Below, one piece after another: positions 26,466 through 35,912 of a DNA stretch of 64,000 nt (the stretch's first letter is position 1; each line of letters starts with the position of its first letter). Position numbers and translations under genes: made by a program. The notes beneath the pieces were generated by a model, which worked only from the letters and a program-made list of their open reading frames with translations, searched no databases and was not told where the DNA came from. The stretch is from Alteriqipengyuania flavescens (lineage in GTDB: Bacteria > Pseudomonadota > Alphaproteobacteria > Sphingomonadales > Sphingomonadaceae): the NCBI RefSeq assembly GCF_030406725.1, contig NZ_CP129107.1, positions 1,178,001 through 1,242,000 of the forward strand, read 5' to 3'.

Positions 26466-26815
26466 AGCAGGTCCTGCCGGCGGTCCTGATCGTCTGCCTC
26501 GCCGCGTGCGCGCGGCCTTCGGTCGAGGCGCCTCTTTCGTTCGAGGACAGGACGGCCCGGATGCAGGCCTGCAACATGCTTTATCGCGAGAACGACTTCC
26601 AGAAGGTCAAGCCTTCGCCGGTGCGCGGGCTGATCGATCTGGAACGATGGAATGCCTTGTCGGCAAACCGCAGGGACGACGTCATCGAGCTGAGCGCCTG
26701 CCTCATGGAAGGCGGCGATGCAGGCCCGGTGGATGTCGAACTCTTCGTCAGCGGGCGCACGGTTTTGCGGCGTCAGGCCGAAAACGACACCGACTGGGCG
26801 GCAATCCTCGACTAG
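26462..26815 (+). CDS. Putative lipoprotein with TTG start
   Basis: A 117-residue protein beginning at a TTG that overlaps the YbjQ stop codon (TTGA); no ATG fits the signal sequence. [20 protein letters not shown] carries a lipobox with Cys16. The mature ~100 residues contain two further Cys (QACNML, LSACLM) and no family I recognise. Its stop codon overlaps that of the convergent CPBP protease gene (CTAG). Confidence 0.72.
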   Translation: MKQVLPAVLIVCLAACARPSVEAPLSFEDRTARMQACNMLYRENDFQKVKPSPVRGLIDLERWNALSANRRDDVIELSACLMEGGDAGPVDVELFVSGRTVLRRQAENDTDWAAILD

Positions 26816-27594
26816 GCGGCAAGCTCCGTCGCCGCATATGCCAGCGACAGGGCGGCGCCGTTGTGCAGCATGTGCAGCACGATGCTCGACCACAGGCCAT
26901 AGTGCACGCGCATGTAGCCGAGGATCGAGCCGGTGATGAATTGCGGCAGCACAAGCGGCAGAGCGGCGAGCATCTCCGCGCCTTCGAAATTGAAGACGTG
27001 GATGAACGCAAAGGCGAGCGTGCTCAGCCAGAAGAAGATCGGGAAGGCCCTGCGGTACCATTGCGGCGCGTCGTGATTCCGCAGCGCGACAAACAGGATC
27101 ACCGCCAGGACGATGCCGCCGCCGGTCGCGAACAAGGCCGGTCCCGGCACATCGGTCTGCGGGCCCGTGGCCGTCAACACGCCGCCGAGCGCTGCCCCGC
27201 CCAGGATGGCGAGCAAGGCCGCGACGCGCCCGGGTTTGCCCGACAGCCAGCCACGGAACAGCAGTTCTTCCACCAGCGGCGCAACGATCACGACCGCCAG
27301 CGCGAGGCCGATTTCGATCTCCATGCCCGCCAGCGCGGTTTCGGGAAGCTCCACGCCCGCGGCGATGACCAGCATCGCAATCACCCCCAGGCCTGCCATC
27401 AGCAGCAGGTCGAGGCCCAGCATGCGGAAGATCGCGGCCAACCCGCTGCCACCGGTCCGCACCTGTTCTTCCGGCAGGACGGGCCGGCGCAGGAAGCCGG
27501 CATAGCGGCGCCATTCATGGCGCATCGTTGCAGGCGCGGTTTGCTTGCCCGACACAGCGCCGTCCGCACCCATCGGCGGGCTTGTCGTATCCAT
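26812..27594 (-). CDS. CPBP family intramembrane glutamic endopeptidase
   Basis: A protein of about 260 residues with six to eight membrane helices and the CPBP (Abi/CAAX protease) motifs: EELLFRGWL (EExxxR), FAFIHVFN, and a final HMLHNGAA helix. CPBP proteins cleave or process within the membrane; substrates are mostly unknown. Start taken as the ATG at 27594; an ATG two codons upstream (27600) is equally possible. It is divergent from yebC. Confidence 0.85.
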   Translation of the reverse strand: MDTTSPPMGADGAVSGKQTAPATMRHEWRRYAGFLRRPVLPEEQVRTGGSGLAAIFRMLGLDLLLMAGLGVIAMLVIAAGVELPETALAGMEIEIGLALAVVIVAPLVEELLFRGWLSGKPGRVAALLAILGGAALGGVLTATGPQTDVPGPALFATGGGIVLAVILFVALRNHDAPQWYRRAFPIFFWLSTLAFAFIHVFNFEGAEMLAALPLVLPQFITGSILGYMRVHYGLWSSIVLHMLHNGAALSLAYAATELAA

Positions 27595-27649
27595 CGTCAT
27601 GCGGCTATTGCGGCCCCCGATTTCATCCACCACAGGTTCAAGCGACACC

Positions 27650-28396
27650 ATGGCAGGCCATTCCAAGTTCAAGAATATCATGCACCGCAAGGGTGCGCAG
27701 GACAAGAAGCGTTCCAACCTCTTCTCCAAGCTCAGCCGCGAAATCACCGTGGCGGCGAAGATGGGCATGCCCGATCCGGACATGAACCCGCGCCTGCGCC
27801 TGGCGGTGAACGCGGCCAAGGCCCAGTCGATGCCGAAGGACAATATCCAGCGCGCGATCGACAAGGCATCGGCGACGGACGGCGATAATTACGAGGAAGT
27901 GCGCTACGAAGGCTATGGCCCGGGCGGCAGCGCGATCATCGTGGAAACGCTGACCGACAACCGCAACCGCACCGCCACCGCCGTGCGCACCGCCTTTTCC
28001 AAGCACGGCGGCAATCTCGGCACTGAAGGTAGCGTGGTCCACGGTTTCGAGCGGCTGGGCCTGATCGTCTATCCCGCCGATGCCGGGAGCGAGGACAAGG
28101 TGCTGGAAGCGGCGATGGAAGCGGGCGCGGAAGATATCGCCAGCTCGGATGACGGCCACGAGATCTGGACTGCGGCCGACGATCTCCACCAGGTCGCCAG
28201 CGACCTCGAAGGGACGCTGGGCGAGGCGGAGACGGTCAAGCTGGCGTGGAAGCCCAACTTAACCGTCGACATGGACGAAAAGAACGCAGCCACGCTGCTC
28301 AAGCTCATCGACGTGCTGGACGACGATGACGACGTGCAGACCGTGTGGGGCAATTACGACATTTCCGACGAGGTTATGGAGCAGGTCGGCGGGTGA
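27650..28396 (+). CDS. YebC/PmpR family transcription/translation factor
   Basis: A 248-residue YebC-type protein: [60 protein letters not shown] and TVWGNYDI. YebC homologues act as transcriptional regulators or help ribosomes through proline stretches. The ATG at 27650 gives the universal N-terminus. It sits 94 bp before ruvC, as in many proteobacteria. Confidence 0.96.
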   Translation: MAGHSKFKNIMHRKGAQDKKRSNLFSKLSREITVAAKMGMPDPDMNPRLRLAVNAAKAQSMPKDNIQRAIDKASATDGDNYEEVRYEGYGPGGSAIIVETLTDNRNRTATAVRTAFSKHGGNLGTEGSVVHGFERLGLIVYPADAGSEDKVLEAAMEAGAEDIASSDDGHEIWTAADDLHQVASDLEGTLGEAETVKLAWKPNLTVDMDEKNAATLLKLIDVLDDDDDVQTVWGNYDISDEVMEQVGG

Positions 28397-28489
28397 GCCG
28401 GACGGAGTTCGCTGCCGTTTGTGTAGTGGCCCGCGGAATTTGTGCGCTATTGCTGATGCTGTTTTCGTGGACTCTGGCGAACTGGTGAA

Positions 28490-28966
28490 GTGATCATCGT
28501 CGGCCTAGATCCCTCGCTCAGCTGTACCGGCTGGGGCGTGGTGCGCAGCGAGGGCGCGCGACTGAGCCATGTCGCCAACGGGCAGGTGAAGACGGACGCG
28601 AAGGCGCCGATGGCGGACCGGCTACACCACCTGCACGATGCCATTTACGCGGTACTGGCCTCTCACGCGCCGGACCGGGCGGCGATCGAGGAGGTCTTCC
28701 TCAACAAGAACCCGCAGTCGACACTGAAGCTGGCGCAGGCGCGCGGAGCGGTGCTTGCCGCATGCGGCCGCGCATCGATCCCGGTCAGCGAACACGCCGC
28801 GCGGCTGGTCAAGAAGTCGGTCGTCGGCACCGGCGCCGCGGACAAGGCACAGGTGCAGGCTATGCTGAAAGTGCTGCTTCCCGGCGCCCAGGTGGCGGGT
28901 GCCGATGCGGCCGACGCGCTTGCCGTCGCCATCGCGAGCGCGCATCTCGCCCCGAAAGGACACTGA
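28490..28966 (+). CDS. ruvC: Crossover junction endodeoxyribonuclease RuvC
   Basis: A 158-residue Holliday-junction resolvase with an RNase H fold. The four catalytic acids are in place: Asp7 (GLDPSL), Glu67 (AIEEVF), Asp139 and Asp142 (GADAADALAVAI). The start is GTG. The usual partners ruvA and ruvB do not follow; an ArsC-like gene starts two bases after the stop. Confidence 0.96.
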   Translation: MIIVGLDPSLSCTGWGVVRSEGARLSHVANGQVKTDAKAPMADRLHHLHDAIYAVLASHAPDRAAIEEVFLNKNPQSTLKLAQARGAVLAACGRASIPVSEHAARLVKKSVVGTGAADKAQVQAMLKVLLPGAQVAGADAADALAVAIASAHLAPKGH

Positions 28967-28967
28967 C

Positions 28968-29312
28968 ATGATCGACCTCTACGGCATTCCCAATTGCGAC
29001 ACAGTGAAAAAGGCGCGCAAGTGGCTGGAGGCGAAGGGTCTCGACCACACCTTCCACGACTTCAAGAAAGAGCCGCCGTCGCGCGGCATGGTCGGCGAAT
29101 GGGCCGATGCGGTCGGCTGGCAGGTGCTGCTCAACCGCCGCGGCACCACTTTCCGCAAGCTGGACGATGCGGACAAAGAAGGGCTGGACCGCGACAAGGC
29201 GGTCGAACTGATGGTGGCGCATCCCAGCATGATCAAGCGCCCCGTCGTCACCCATGACGGGCAGACCGACGTCGGCTTCAACGAGACGATCTGGGAAAAT
29301 GCCTACCTCTGA
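28968..29312 (+). CDS. ArsC/Spx family reductase-like protein (YffB type)
   Basis: A 114-residue thioredoxin-fold protein starting MIDLYGIPNCDTVKKARKWL, with the single active-site-like Cys at residue 10. It continues HTFHDFKKEPP, then RGTTFRKLDD and IKRPVVTHDGQ, which is the YffB/Spx subgroup rather than a proven arsenate reductase. It begins two bases after ruvC with GAAAGGA upstream, so it is probably co-transcribed. Its end is only four bases from the convergent DUF2721 gene. Confidence 0.9.
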   Translation: MIDLYGIPNCDTVKKARKWLEAKGLDHTFHDFKKEPPSRGMVGEWADAVGWQVLLNRRGTTFRKLDDADKEGLDRDKAVELMVAHPSMIKRPVVTHDGQTDVGFNETIWENAYL

Positions 29313-29315
29313 ATT

Positions 29316-29819
29316 TCAGTCCCGTTCGCGCCGTTCGATGCGGCGGGAAAGACTGCGCATCTCGCGGGCCGACCGCGTGGCGAGGCGCGTTTCCAGCAGG
29401 AACATCAGCAGCGCGCCCGAAACCAGCACCATCGCGGTGATCCACGTGGCGGCGACCCACGTGCCGATGGCGGTGCGGATGAAGGCGCTGACAAACAGCA
29501 GGATGATGACCACGCAGATCAGCAGGCCTGCCCCGGTGCTGAGGTTGATCGCGTCGTGGGCATATTTCTGGCGGCGGCGCAGCGCCGGCAGCTCCTCGAT
29601 CTCGCGATCGGTGCGCCCTTCTTCCTCCCGCTTCTCGAGCTTGTCCACCCGCTCGACGATCCACGTAAGGCGCATGTTCATGACGTTGAGCACCGCGCCG
29701 ATCGCCGCGAGCATGAACACCGGTGCGAGCGACAGCTGCACGATGCTCTGCACCCGCAGCGTGCTGGATGTCCGTTCGATCAGGCTGTCGCCCGCTGCGG
29801 CGAGCAGTTCGGCAATCAT
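29316..29819 (-). CDS. DUF2721 family membrane protein
   Basis: A 167-residue protein: an N-terminal helix (LAPVFMLAAIGAVLNVMNMR), a charged coiled-coil-like cytoplasmic part (VDKLEKREEEGRTDREIEEL), and two more helices (LLICVVIILLFVSAFIR, TAMVLVSGALLMFLLE). This is the DUF2721 layout; function unknown. The start overlaps the ubiG stop by four bases. Confidence 0.82.
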   Translation of the reverse strand: MIAELLAAAGDSLIERTSSTLRVQSIVQLSLAPVFMLAAIGAVLNVMNMRLTWIVERVDKLEKREEEGRTDREIEELPALRRRQKYAHDAINLSTGAGLLICVVIILLFVSAFIRTAIGTWVAATWITAMVLVSGALLMFLLETRLATRSAREMRSLSRRIERRERD

Positions 29820-30565
29820 GCGCGGCGGGCCGAGAGGATGTAGTTGAGGTCGCGATTGGCGGAGAGGGTGAAGCCCTTGGCGGGGTTGAAGGCGATGCCC
29901 CTGCAGTCCGTGACCGTGAAACCGGCGGCGTGCAACAATTGCTCGAGCTCGTCGGGCGTGATGAAATCTTCCCAGTGATGCGTGCCCCTGGGCACTGCGC
30001 CGACCGCTTCCGCCGCGCCGACCAGCAGCGCGCGGCTGGCGAGCGTACGGTTCGGGGTGGACAGCACAAGCAGGCCGTCATCGGCCACGCAGTCCGTCAG
30101 CGCGGCGATGAAGGCGCCCTTGTCTGCCACGTGCTCGATCACTTCCATCGAGGTGACGAGGTCGAACTGGCCGAGGCCTAGCTCGCCCAGCTCCCCGTGG
30201 CGGTATGCGATGGCAAGTCCCATCGCATCGGCATGCGCCTGCGCCACCGCGACGTTTTGCGCCGCAGCGTCCACCCCGGTGACGTCCGCGCCGAGCCGCG
30301 CCAGCGGTTCGCACAGCAAGCCGGCCCCGCAACCGACGTCGAGCGCGCTCTTCCTTGAAAGCGGCTCGTAGCCAAAGGCATCGCTGCCGAAATGGATGTC
30401 CACCGCCTCGCGGATGAAGCCGAGGCGCACCGGATTGAGGCGGTGCAGCATGGCGGAGGAGCCCATCGGGTCCCACCAGTCCCGCGCCAGCGCGCCGAAG
30501 TGCTGCGCCTCATCGGGACGGATCGTTGCGCCACTGGTTGCACCCGAGACATTTGCATTCGCCAT
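29816..30565 (-). CDS. ubiG: Ubiquinone biosynthesis O-methyltransferase
   Basis: A 249-residue class I SAM methyltransferase. The UbiG signature is clear: FGALARDWWDPMGSSAMLHR near the N-terminus, SAM motif I LDVGCGAGLL, and late motifs VLSTPNRT and GTHHWEDFITPDEL. It performs the two O-methylations of ubiquinone synthesis. Length fits. The downstream DUF2721 gene is coupled by an ATGA overlap. Confidence 0.96.
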   Translation of the reverse strand: MANANVSGATSGATIRPDEAQHFGALARDWWDPMGSSAMLHRLNPVRLGFIREAVDIHFGSDAFGYEPLSRKSALDVGCGAGLLCEPLARLGADVTGVDAAAQNVAVAQAHADAMGLAIAYRHGELGELGLGQFDLVTSMEVIEHVADKGAFIAALTDCVADDGLLVLSTPNRTLASRALLVGAAEAVGAVPRGTHHWEDFITPDELEQLLHAAGFTVTDCRGIAFNPAKGFTLSANRDLNYILSARRA

Positions 30566-30608
30566 GACGGCTCTCTAACAGCGCGGTTCAACCCGCACCA
30601 GCAGGAGC

Positions 30609-31913
30609 ATGGCGACTTTGGCCCGGATCGTGATGAAATTCGGCGGCACTTCGATGGCCGGGACCGAGCGCATTCGCCGGGTCGCCAACATCGTGCGCCG
30701 GCAGGCCGCGCCCAAACCCGACGGCACGCGCGACGAGGTGGCGGTGGTCGTCTCTGCCATGGCGGGCGAGACCGACCGGCTGGTCAATTTCGCGCGCGAG
30801 GCGAACCCGCTTTACGATCCGGCCGAATACGACGTCGTCGTGGCAAGCGGGGAGCAGGTGACCAGCGGCCTCCTCGCGCTCACGTTGCAGGGCATGGGCA
30901 TGAAGGCGCGCAGCTGGCTCGGCTGGCAATTGCCGGTCCGTACTATCGAGGCCCATGCCAAGGCGCGGGTCGAAGCCATCGATGCGGAAGGCCTGCTGGC
31001 GGCGATGGGCGAGGGCCAGATCGCGGTCATCCCCGGCTTCCAGGGCGTTTCGGACGAAGGGCGCATCACCACCATGGGCCGCGGCGGTTCCGATACCTCG
31101 GCCGTGGCAGTGGCGGCCGCCATCGGTGCCGACCGGTGCGACATCTATACCGACGTGGACGGGGTCTACACTACCGACCCGCGCATAGTGGCCAAGGCGC
31201 GCAAGCTGAAGGCGGTGACGCACGAGGAAATGCTGGAGCTCGCCAGCGTCGGCGCCAAGGTGCTGCAGACCCGAAGCGTCAGCCTGGCGATGAAGTCCGG
31301 CGTGCGCGTGCAGGTACTCAGCAGCTTTACCGACGGTGACGGCCCGTCGGCGGACGATTTGCCCGGCACGCTGATCGTGTCGGAAGTGGAAATGACGGCG
31401 CTCGAGGAGAAGCTGGATATGGAACGGCAGCTGGTTACCGGCATCGCCCACGACAAGACCGAAGCGAAGGTGATCCTGACTCGCGTACCGGACAAGCCCG
31501 GGGCGGTGGCGCATATCTTCGGCCCGCTGGCGGCGGCCAGCATCAATGTCGATATGATCATCCAGAACGTGGGGCGCGACAAAGGGGAGACCGACGTCAC
31601 CTTCACTGTCCCGCAGGCCGACCTGCCCCGCGCGCAGGCGCTGCTGGAGGAACACCGCGGCGAGATCGGTTTCAACCGCATCATCACCGACAGCCAGATC
31701 GCCAAGATCAGCGTCGTCGGCGTGGGCATGAAGAGCCATGCGGGCGTCGCGGCGGACATGTTTGCCGCGCTGGCCGAGCGCGGAATCAACATCCAGGCGA
31801 TCACCACCAGCGAGATCAAGATCAGCGTGCTGATCGACGAGGACGAAACCGAACTCGCCGTCCGCGTCCTCCACACTGCCTACGGCCTCGACGCGGAAGA
31901 CGAGGCAGCTTGA
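30609..31913 (+). CDS. lysC: Aspartate kinase
   Basis: A 434-residue enzyme phosphorylating aspartate, the first step to Lys, Thr, Met and diaminopimelate. The kinase domain starts VMKFGGTSMAG and contains TTMGRGGSDTSAVAVAAAIG. Two C-terminal ACT domains from ~residue 270 suggest feedback inhibition (VTGIAHDKTEAKVIL; IAKISVVGVGMKSHAGVA). It is divergent from ubiG, and purT starts 7 bp downstream. Confidence 0.96.
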   Translation: MATLARIVMKFGGTSMAGTERIRRVANIVRRQAAPKPDGTRDEVAVVVSAMAGETDRLVNFAREANPLYDPAEYDVVVASGEQVTSGLLALTLQGMGMKARSWLGWQLPVRTIEAHAKARVEAIDAEGLLAAMGEGQIAVIPGFQGVSDEGRITTMGRGGSDTSAVAVAAAIGADRCDIYTDVDGVYTTDPRIVAKARKLKAVTHEEMLELASVGAKVLQTRSVSLAMKSGVRVQVLSSFTDGDGPSADDLPGTLIVSEVEMTALEEKLDMERQLVTGIAHDKTEAKVILTRVPDKPGAVAHIFGPLAAASINVDMIIQNVGRDKGETDVTFTVPQADLPRAQALLEEHRGEIGFNRIITDSQIAKISVVGVGMKSHAGVAADMFAALAERGINIQAITTSEIKISVLIDEDETELAVRVLHTAYGLDAEDEAA

Positions 31914-31920
31914 ACCGCTC

Positions 31921-33078
31921 GTGAGCCACATCGCCACCATCCTGCTGCTCGGGTCCGGCGAGCTGGGGCGGGAATTCGTCATTTCCGCCAAGCGGCTCGG
32001 CGCGCGGGTGATCGCTTGCGACAGTTACGACGATGCGCCGGCGATGCAGCTGGCCGACGGGCGGGAAGTGTTCTCGATGCTCGACGGGGAGGCCTTGCGC
32101 GCGGTGGCCGCAAGGCACCGCCCGGATTTCATCGTGCCCGAAGTGGAGGCGATCCGCACCGAAGTGCTCGCCGAGCTGGAGGCGGACGGTTTCAATGTCG
32201 TGCCGACCGCGCGCGCGACGCAGCTGACCATGAACCGCGACGGCATCCGCGACCTCGCCGCCGACAAGCTGGGCCTCGTCACCTCGCGCTATCGCTACGC
32301 CGAGAATCTGGACGAGGTGCTGGCGGCAGCCGAACATGTCGGCCTGCCCTGCGTCATCAAGCCCGTCATGTCGTCCAGCGGCAAGGGCCAGTCGACCGTG
32401 CGCGGTCCGGGCGAGCTGGAGGCGGCATGGACCTATGCCGCAGACAACATGCGCGGCGACCGGCGGCGCGTCATCGTCGAGCAGTTCGTCGACTTCGACT
32501 ACGAGATCACGCTCCTGACCGTGCGCCATGCCGGCGGGGTCAGCTTCTGCCCGCCTATCGGCCACCGGCAGGAACGCGGCGATTACCGCGAAAGCTGGCA
32601 GCCCGCCGCCATGACCGACGCCGCCATCGCCGCCGCGCAGGCCATGGCGCGCAAGGTGGTGGACGAGCTGGGCGGACACGGCCTGTTCGGCGTCGAATTC
32701 TTCGTGAAGGGCGGGGAGGTCATCTTTTCCGAACTCAGCCCGCGCCCGCACGATACCGGCATGGTCACGCTGGTCAGCCAGGACCTGACCGAATTCGACC
32801 TCCATGCCCGCGCGATCCTGGGCCTGCCGGTGCCGGACGATATCCGCGCGCGGCCCAGCGCCTCCGCCGTGATCCTTGCCGACCGGGAGAGCTCCGACTT
32901 CGGTTTCGAAGGGCTTGCCGATGCGATGGCAGAAGGCGCCGACTTGCGGATCTTCGGCAAACCCCTGACGCGCCCCTACCGGCGAATGGGTGTGGCCCTC
33001 GCCAGCGGGCCGGACACCGATGCGGCGCGCGCTACCGCCGGCTCAGCCGCAGCCAAGGTGCGGATTGCCTACCGCTGA
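31921..33078 (+). CDS. purT: Formate-dependent phosphoribosylglycinamide formyltransferase
   Basis: A 385-residue ATP-grasp enzyme with a GTG start. The nucleotide-binding start is LLLGSGELGREFVISAKRLG; VIKPVMSSSGKGQSTV and the C-terminal LSPRPHDTGMVTL are diagnostic of PurT. It adds formate to GAR in purine synthesis with no folate. The formate could come from PurU encoded two genes downstream. It lies only 7 bp after lysC. Confidence 0.96.
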   Translation: MSHIATILLLGSGELGREFVISAKRLGARVIACDSYDDAPAMQLADGREVFSMLDGEALRAVAARHRPDFIVPEVEAIRTEVLAELEADGFNVVPTARATQLTMNRDGIRDLAADKLGLVTSRYRYAENLDEVLAAAEHVGLPCVIKPVMSSSGKGQSTVRGPGELEAAWTYAADNMRGDRRRVIVEQFVDFDYEITLLTVRHAGGVSFCPPIGHRQERGDYRESWQPAAMTDAAIAAAQAMARKVVDELGGHGLFGVEFFVKGGEVIFSELSPRPHDTGMVTLVSQDLTEFDLHARAILGLPVPDDIRARPSASAVILADRESSDFGFEGLADAMAEGADLRIFGKPLTRPYRRMGVALASGPDTDAARATAGSAAAKVRIAYR

Positions 33079-33100
33079 GGCGGACCCTAAAGGCCGGGTC

Positions 33101-34111
33101 ATGACAGATTACAAACGATCACACGCGTTGATGCGGCGCGGCCGCGAGTTCCTCGGTTCGGAGCACGCCATCCTGTGCGGCGCGATGAGCTGGGTTTCGG
33201 AGCGCAACCTCGTTTCCGCCATCTCCAACGGCGGCGGCTTTGGTGTGATCGCCTGCGGCGCGATGACGCCGGAACTGCTCGATACCGAGATCGCCGAAAC
33301 GAGGAAACTGACCGACAAGCGCTTCGGCGTGAATTTGATCACCATGCACCCGCAGCTGTTCGACCTGATCGAGGTCTGCACGCGGCACGGTGTCGGCCAT
33401 GTCGTGCTCGCTGGCGGCATCCCGCCCAAGGGCAGCGTCGAAAAGATCAAGGAAGGCGGCGCCAGGGTCATCGTCTTCGCGCCCACGCTCGCACTGGCGA
33501 AGAAACTGCTGCGGAGCGGCGGGGACGCGCTGGTGATCGAAGGGATGGAAGCGGGCGGCCACATCGGCCCCGTCTCGACCAGCGTGCTGGCGCAGGAATT
33601 CCTGCCCGAACTGGCCGAGGACCACCTCGTCTTCGTCGCCGGCGGAATCGGCCGCGGCCAGGCGATCGCGGGCTATCTCGAAATGGGTGCGGTCGGCGTG
33701 CAACTGGGCACCCGCTTCGCCTGCGCGACGGAGAGCATCGCCCACCCCGATTTCAAGAAGGCCTTCTTCCGCGCCAGCGCACGCGATGCGGTCGCTTCGG
33801 TCCAGGTCGATGCGCGCTTGCCGGTGATCCCCGTCCGGGCGCTGAAGAACAAGGGCACGGAAGAATTCACTGCTAAGCAGCGCGAAGTCGCCGCCGTGCT
33901 CGACCGCGAGGAGATCGCGATGGCCGAAGCGCAGCTGCAGATCGAGCACTACTGGGCCGGCGCGCTGCGCCGCGCGGTGATCGACGGCGATGTCGAGAAC
34001 GGCAGCCTGATGGCCGGACAGTCGGTCGGGATGCTGAAGGAAGAGGAACCCGCCGCCGATATCATCGCCAAGCTGATGACGCAGTGCGAAGAGGCGCTGT
34101 CGCGGCGCTAA
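33101..34111 (+). CDS. Nitronate monooxygenase / 2-nitropropane dioxygenase family protein
   Basis: A 336-residue FMN TIM-barrel protein. Flavin-binding parts include [12 protein letters not shown] near the N-terminus, [12 protein letters not shown]-like sequence ([13 protein letters not shown]) and [20 protein letters not shown]. Members oxidise nitronates, but many, including FabK-like enoyl-ACP reductases, have other substrates. The first ATG giving a normal N-terminus is 33101. It lies between purT and purU with gaps of ~22 bp, likely one transcript. Confidence 0.85.
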   Translation: MTDYKRSHALMRRGREFLGSEHAILCGAMSWVSERNLVSAISNGGGFGVIACGAMTPELLDTEIAETRKLTDKRFGVNLITMHPQLFDLIEVCTRHGVGHVVLAGGIPPKGSVEKIKEGGARVIVFAPTLALAKKLLRSGGDALVIEGMEAGGHIGPVSTSVLAQEFLPELAEDHLVFVAGGIGRGQAIAGYLEMGAVGVQLGTRFACATESIAHPDFKKAFFRASARDAVASVQVDARLPVIPVRALKNKGTEEFTAKQREVAAVLDREEIAMAEAQLQIEHYWAGALRRAVIDGDVENGSLMAGQSVGMLKEEEPAADIIAKLMTQCEEALSRR

Positions 34112-34133
34112 GGCACGGATCCGAATTCCTCGC

Positions 34134-34988
34134 ATGAGCGCACCCCTCATCCTCTCCTTGTCCAGCGCGGATCGCCCCGGCATCACGGCGAAGGTGACGG
34201 GCTTCCTGTTCGAGCGCGGCGGCAACGTGCTGGAAGCGCAGCAGTTCAACGACACCGGCGCGGGCGCGTTCTTCATGCGGGTTGAGTTCGACCCCGGCGA
34301 GGCGACCCGCGAGGATCTGCGCAGCGGCTTCGCCCCCATCGCCGTCCGGTTCGGCATGGAATGGAAGCTGGTGCAGCGCGACCGCCCGCGCCGGGTGATG
34401 ATCATGGTCAGCAAGTTCGACCATTGCCTGGCCAGCCTGCTCTACCGCTGGCGCATCGGCGAACTGGCGATGGAGCCAGTCGCCATCGTCTCCAACCATC
34501 CGCGCGAGGCGATCGAGCATACGGAGCTGGGCGAACTGCCGTTCCACCACTTGCCGATCACGCCGGACACCAAGGCAGCGCAGGAGGCCGAGGTGCGCCG
34601 CCTGGCGCAGGAAACCGGCGCGGAACTGGTCGTGCTGGCGCGCTACATGCAGATCCTGTCGGACGAGCAGGCGGCCCATTTTGCCGGGCGCTGCATCAAC
34701 ATCCACCACAGCTTCCTGCCCGGCTTCAAGGGTGCCAAACCCTATCACCAGGCCCATGCGCGCGGGGTGAAGATGATCGGTGCCACCGCGCATTACGTCA
34801 CCAGCGATCTCGACGAGGGGCCGATCATCCACCAGGATGCCGAGGCGATCGGCCATGCCGATAGCCCCGAAGACCTGATCCGCAAGGGCCGCGACATCGA
34901 AAGCCGTGTGCTTGCCGAGGCGGTCCGGCTGCATCTTGCCGACCGGGTGCTCGTAAACGGCGGGCGGACCGTGGTCTTCTCCGGCTGA
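34134..34988 (+). CDS. purU: Formyltetrahydrofolate deformylase
   Basis: A 284-residue protein: an N-terminal ACT domain ([20 protein letters not shown]), then a formyltransferase-fold hydrolase domain with [19 protein letters not shown] and a catalytic Asp in [14 protein letters not shown]. It releases formate from 10-formyl-THF. Clustering with purT suggests the formate is used for GAR formylation. Confidence 0.95.
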   Translation: MSAPLILSLSSADRPGITAKVTGFLFERGGNVLEAQQFNDTGAGAFFMRVEFDPGEATREDLRSGFAPIAVRFGMEWKLVQRDRPRRVMIMVSKFDHCLASLLYRWRIGELAMEPVAIVSNHPREAIEHTELGELPFHHLPITPDTKAAQEAEVRRLAQETGAELVVLARYMQILSDEQAAHFAGRCINIHHSFLPGFKGAKPYHQAHARGVKMIGATAHYVTSDLDEGPIIHQDAEAIGHADSPEDLIRKGRDIESRVLAEAVRLHLADRVLVNGGRTVVFSG

Positions 34989-35058
34989 GGCGGGGTAACC
35001 GGAACGCACGGCGCGGCTCCTGCATTGGAAGGCCGAGCACAAGAGTCCGGAGAACACC

Positions 35059-35712
35059 ATGAAGAAATTCGCCATCGCCCTTGCCGCAGCGGGAAGCCTT
35101 GCCGCCATCGCCACGCTGCCAGCATCTGCCGACCATCACGGCGCGGACCTGCCCGGCCAGATGGACGTCAGCCGTGTCGCCGCCGGAACCTACCAGACCG
35201 ACCCGGCCCACACGCTGGTGGGCTGGAGCGTCAACCACTTCGGCTTCAACGACTATCACGGCGTGTTCGGCGACGCGGAAGGAACGCTGGTGATCGATCC
35301 CGCCAATCCGCAGGACGCGCGGGTTTCGGTCAGCGTGCCGATCACCAGCGTCGCCGTGCCGAGCGAAGGCCTGCGCAATCACCTGCTGCGGCCCGGTAAG
35401 GACGGTGGATCGCCCGACTTCTTCGGCGCCGAGCCTGCACCCGCCACATTCGAATCGACTGCAGTCACCGTCTATGGCGACGGCACCCGCGCCATCGTGG
35501 CGGGCAATCTGTCGATGAACGGCGTGACGAAGCCCGTCACGATCGAGGCCCGCTTCACCGGTGCCGGCAGCAACCCGATGAGCCAGGCCGAAACCATCGG
35601 CTTCCACGGCACGACCACAATCATGCGCTCCGACTTCGGTATCGACTATGCGCTGCCAGTCGTCGGCGACGCGGTCGAACTGACGATCAGCGCCGCGTTC
35701 GAGAAGCAATAG
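35059..35712 (+). CDS. YceI family periplasmic protein
   Basis: A 217-residue exported protein: the signal peptide ends near residue 24 (ATLPASA), followed by a lipocalin-like YceI barrel (YQTDPAHTLVGWSVNHFGFN, then SMNGVTKPVTIEARF). YceI proteins bind long isoprenoid or fatty chains; the role here is unknown. GGAG lies nine bases before the ATG. Stand-alone gene, convergent with a possible small gene. Confidence 0.92.
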   Translation: MKKFAIALAAAGSLAAIATLPASADHHGADLPGQMDVSRVAAGTYQTDPAHTLVGWSVNHFGFNDYHGVFGDAEGTLVIDPANPQDARVSVSVPITSVAVPSEGLRNHLLRPGKDGGSPDFFGAEPAPATFESTAVTVYGDGTRAIVAGNLSMNGVTKPVTIEARFTGAGSNPMSQAETIGFHGTTTIMRSDFGIDYALPVVGDAVELTISAAFEKQ

Positions 35713-35715
35713 GGC

Positions 35716-35841
35716 TCAGTCGGCGAAACTGAAGTCCAGCACCTGGACTTCGGTGCCGATGGCATAGATGCGGCCGCCGGAAGGCGTGCGCACCGCGTCG
35801 AACTTGTTGGCGGCGCGGGCGCATCGTTTGATCCGCCGCAT
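35716..35841 (-). CDS. Possible 41-residue protein
   Basis: The short minus-strand frame from an ATG at 35841 reads MRRIKRCARAANKFDAVRTP, then SGGRIYAIGTEVQVLDFSFAD, a compact basic-then-beta pattern with a plausible fold. It starts three bases after the YceI stop on the opposite strand and ends before the monooxygenase gene. No clear ribosome site. Conservation would decide; it could be chance. Confidence 0.35.
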   Translation of the reverse strand: MRRIKRCARAANKFDAVRTPSGGRIYAIGTEVQVLDFSFAD

Positions 35842-35912
35842 GCAAGGATGCGTCCAATGCACTGGAAACGGAAGGCAAATTCGGTAGCCTGTGCGCAAAC
35901 GGGGAGAAGCGC

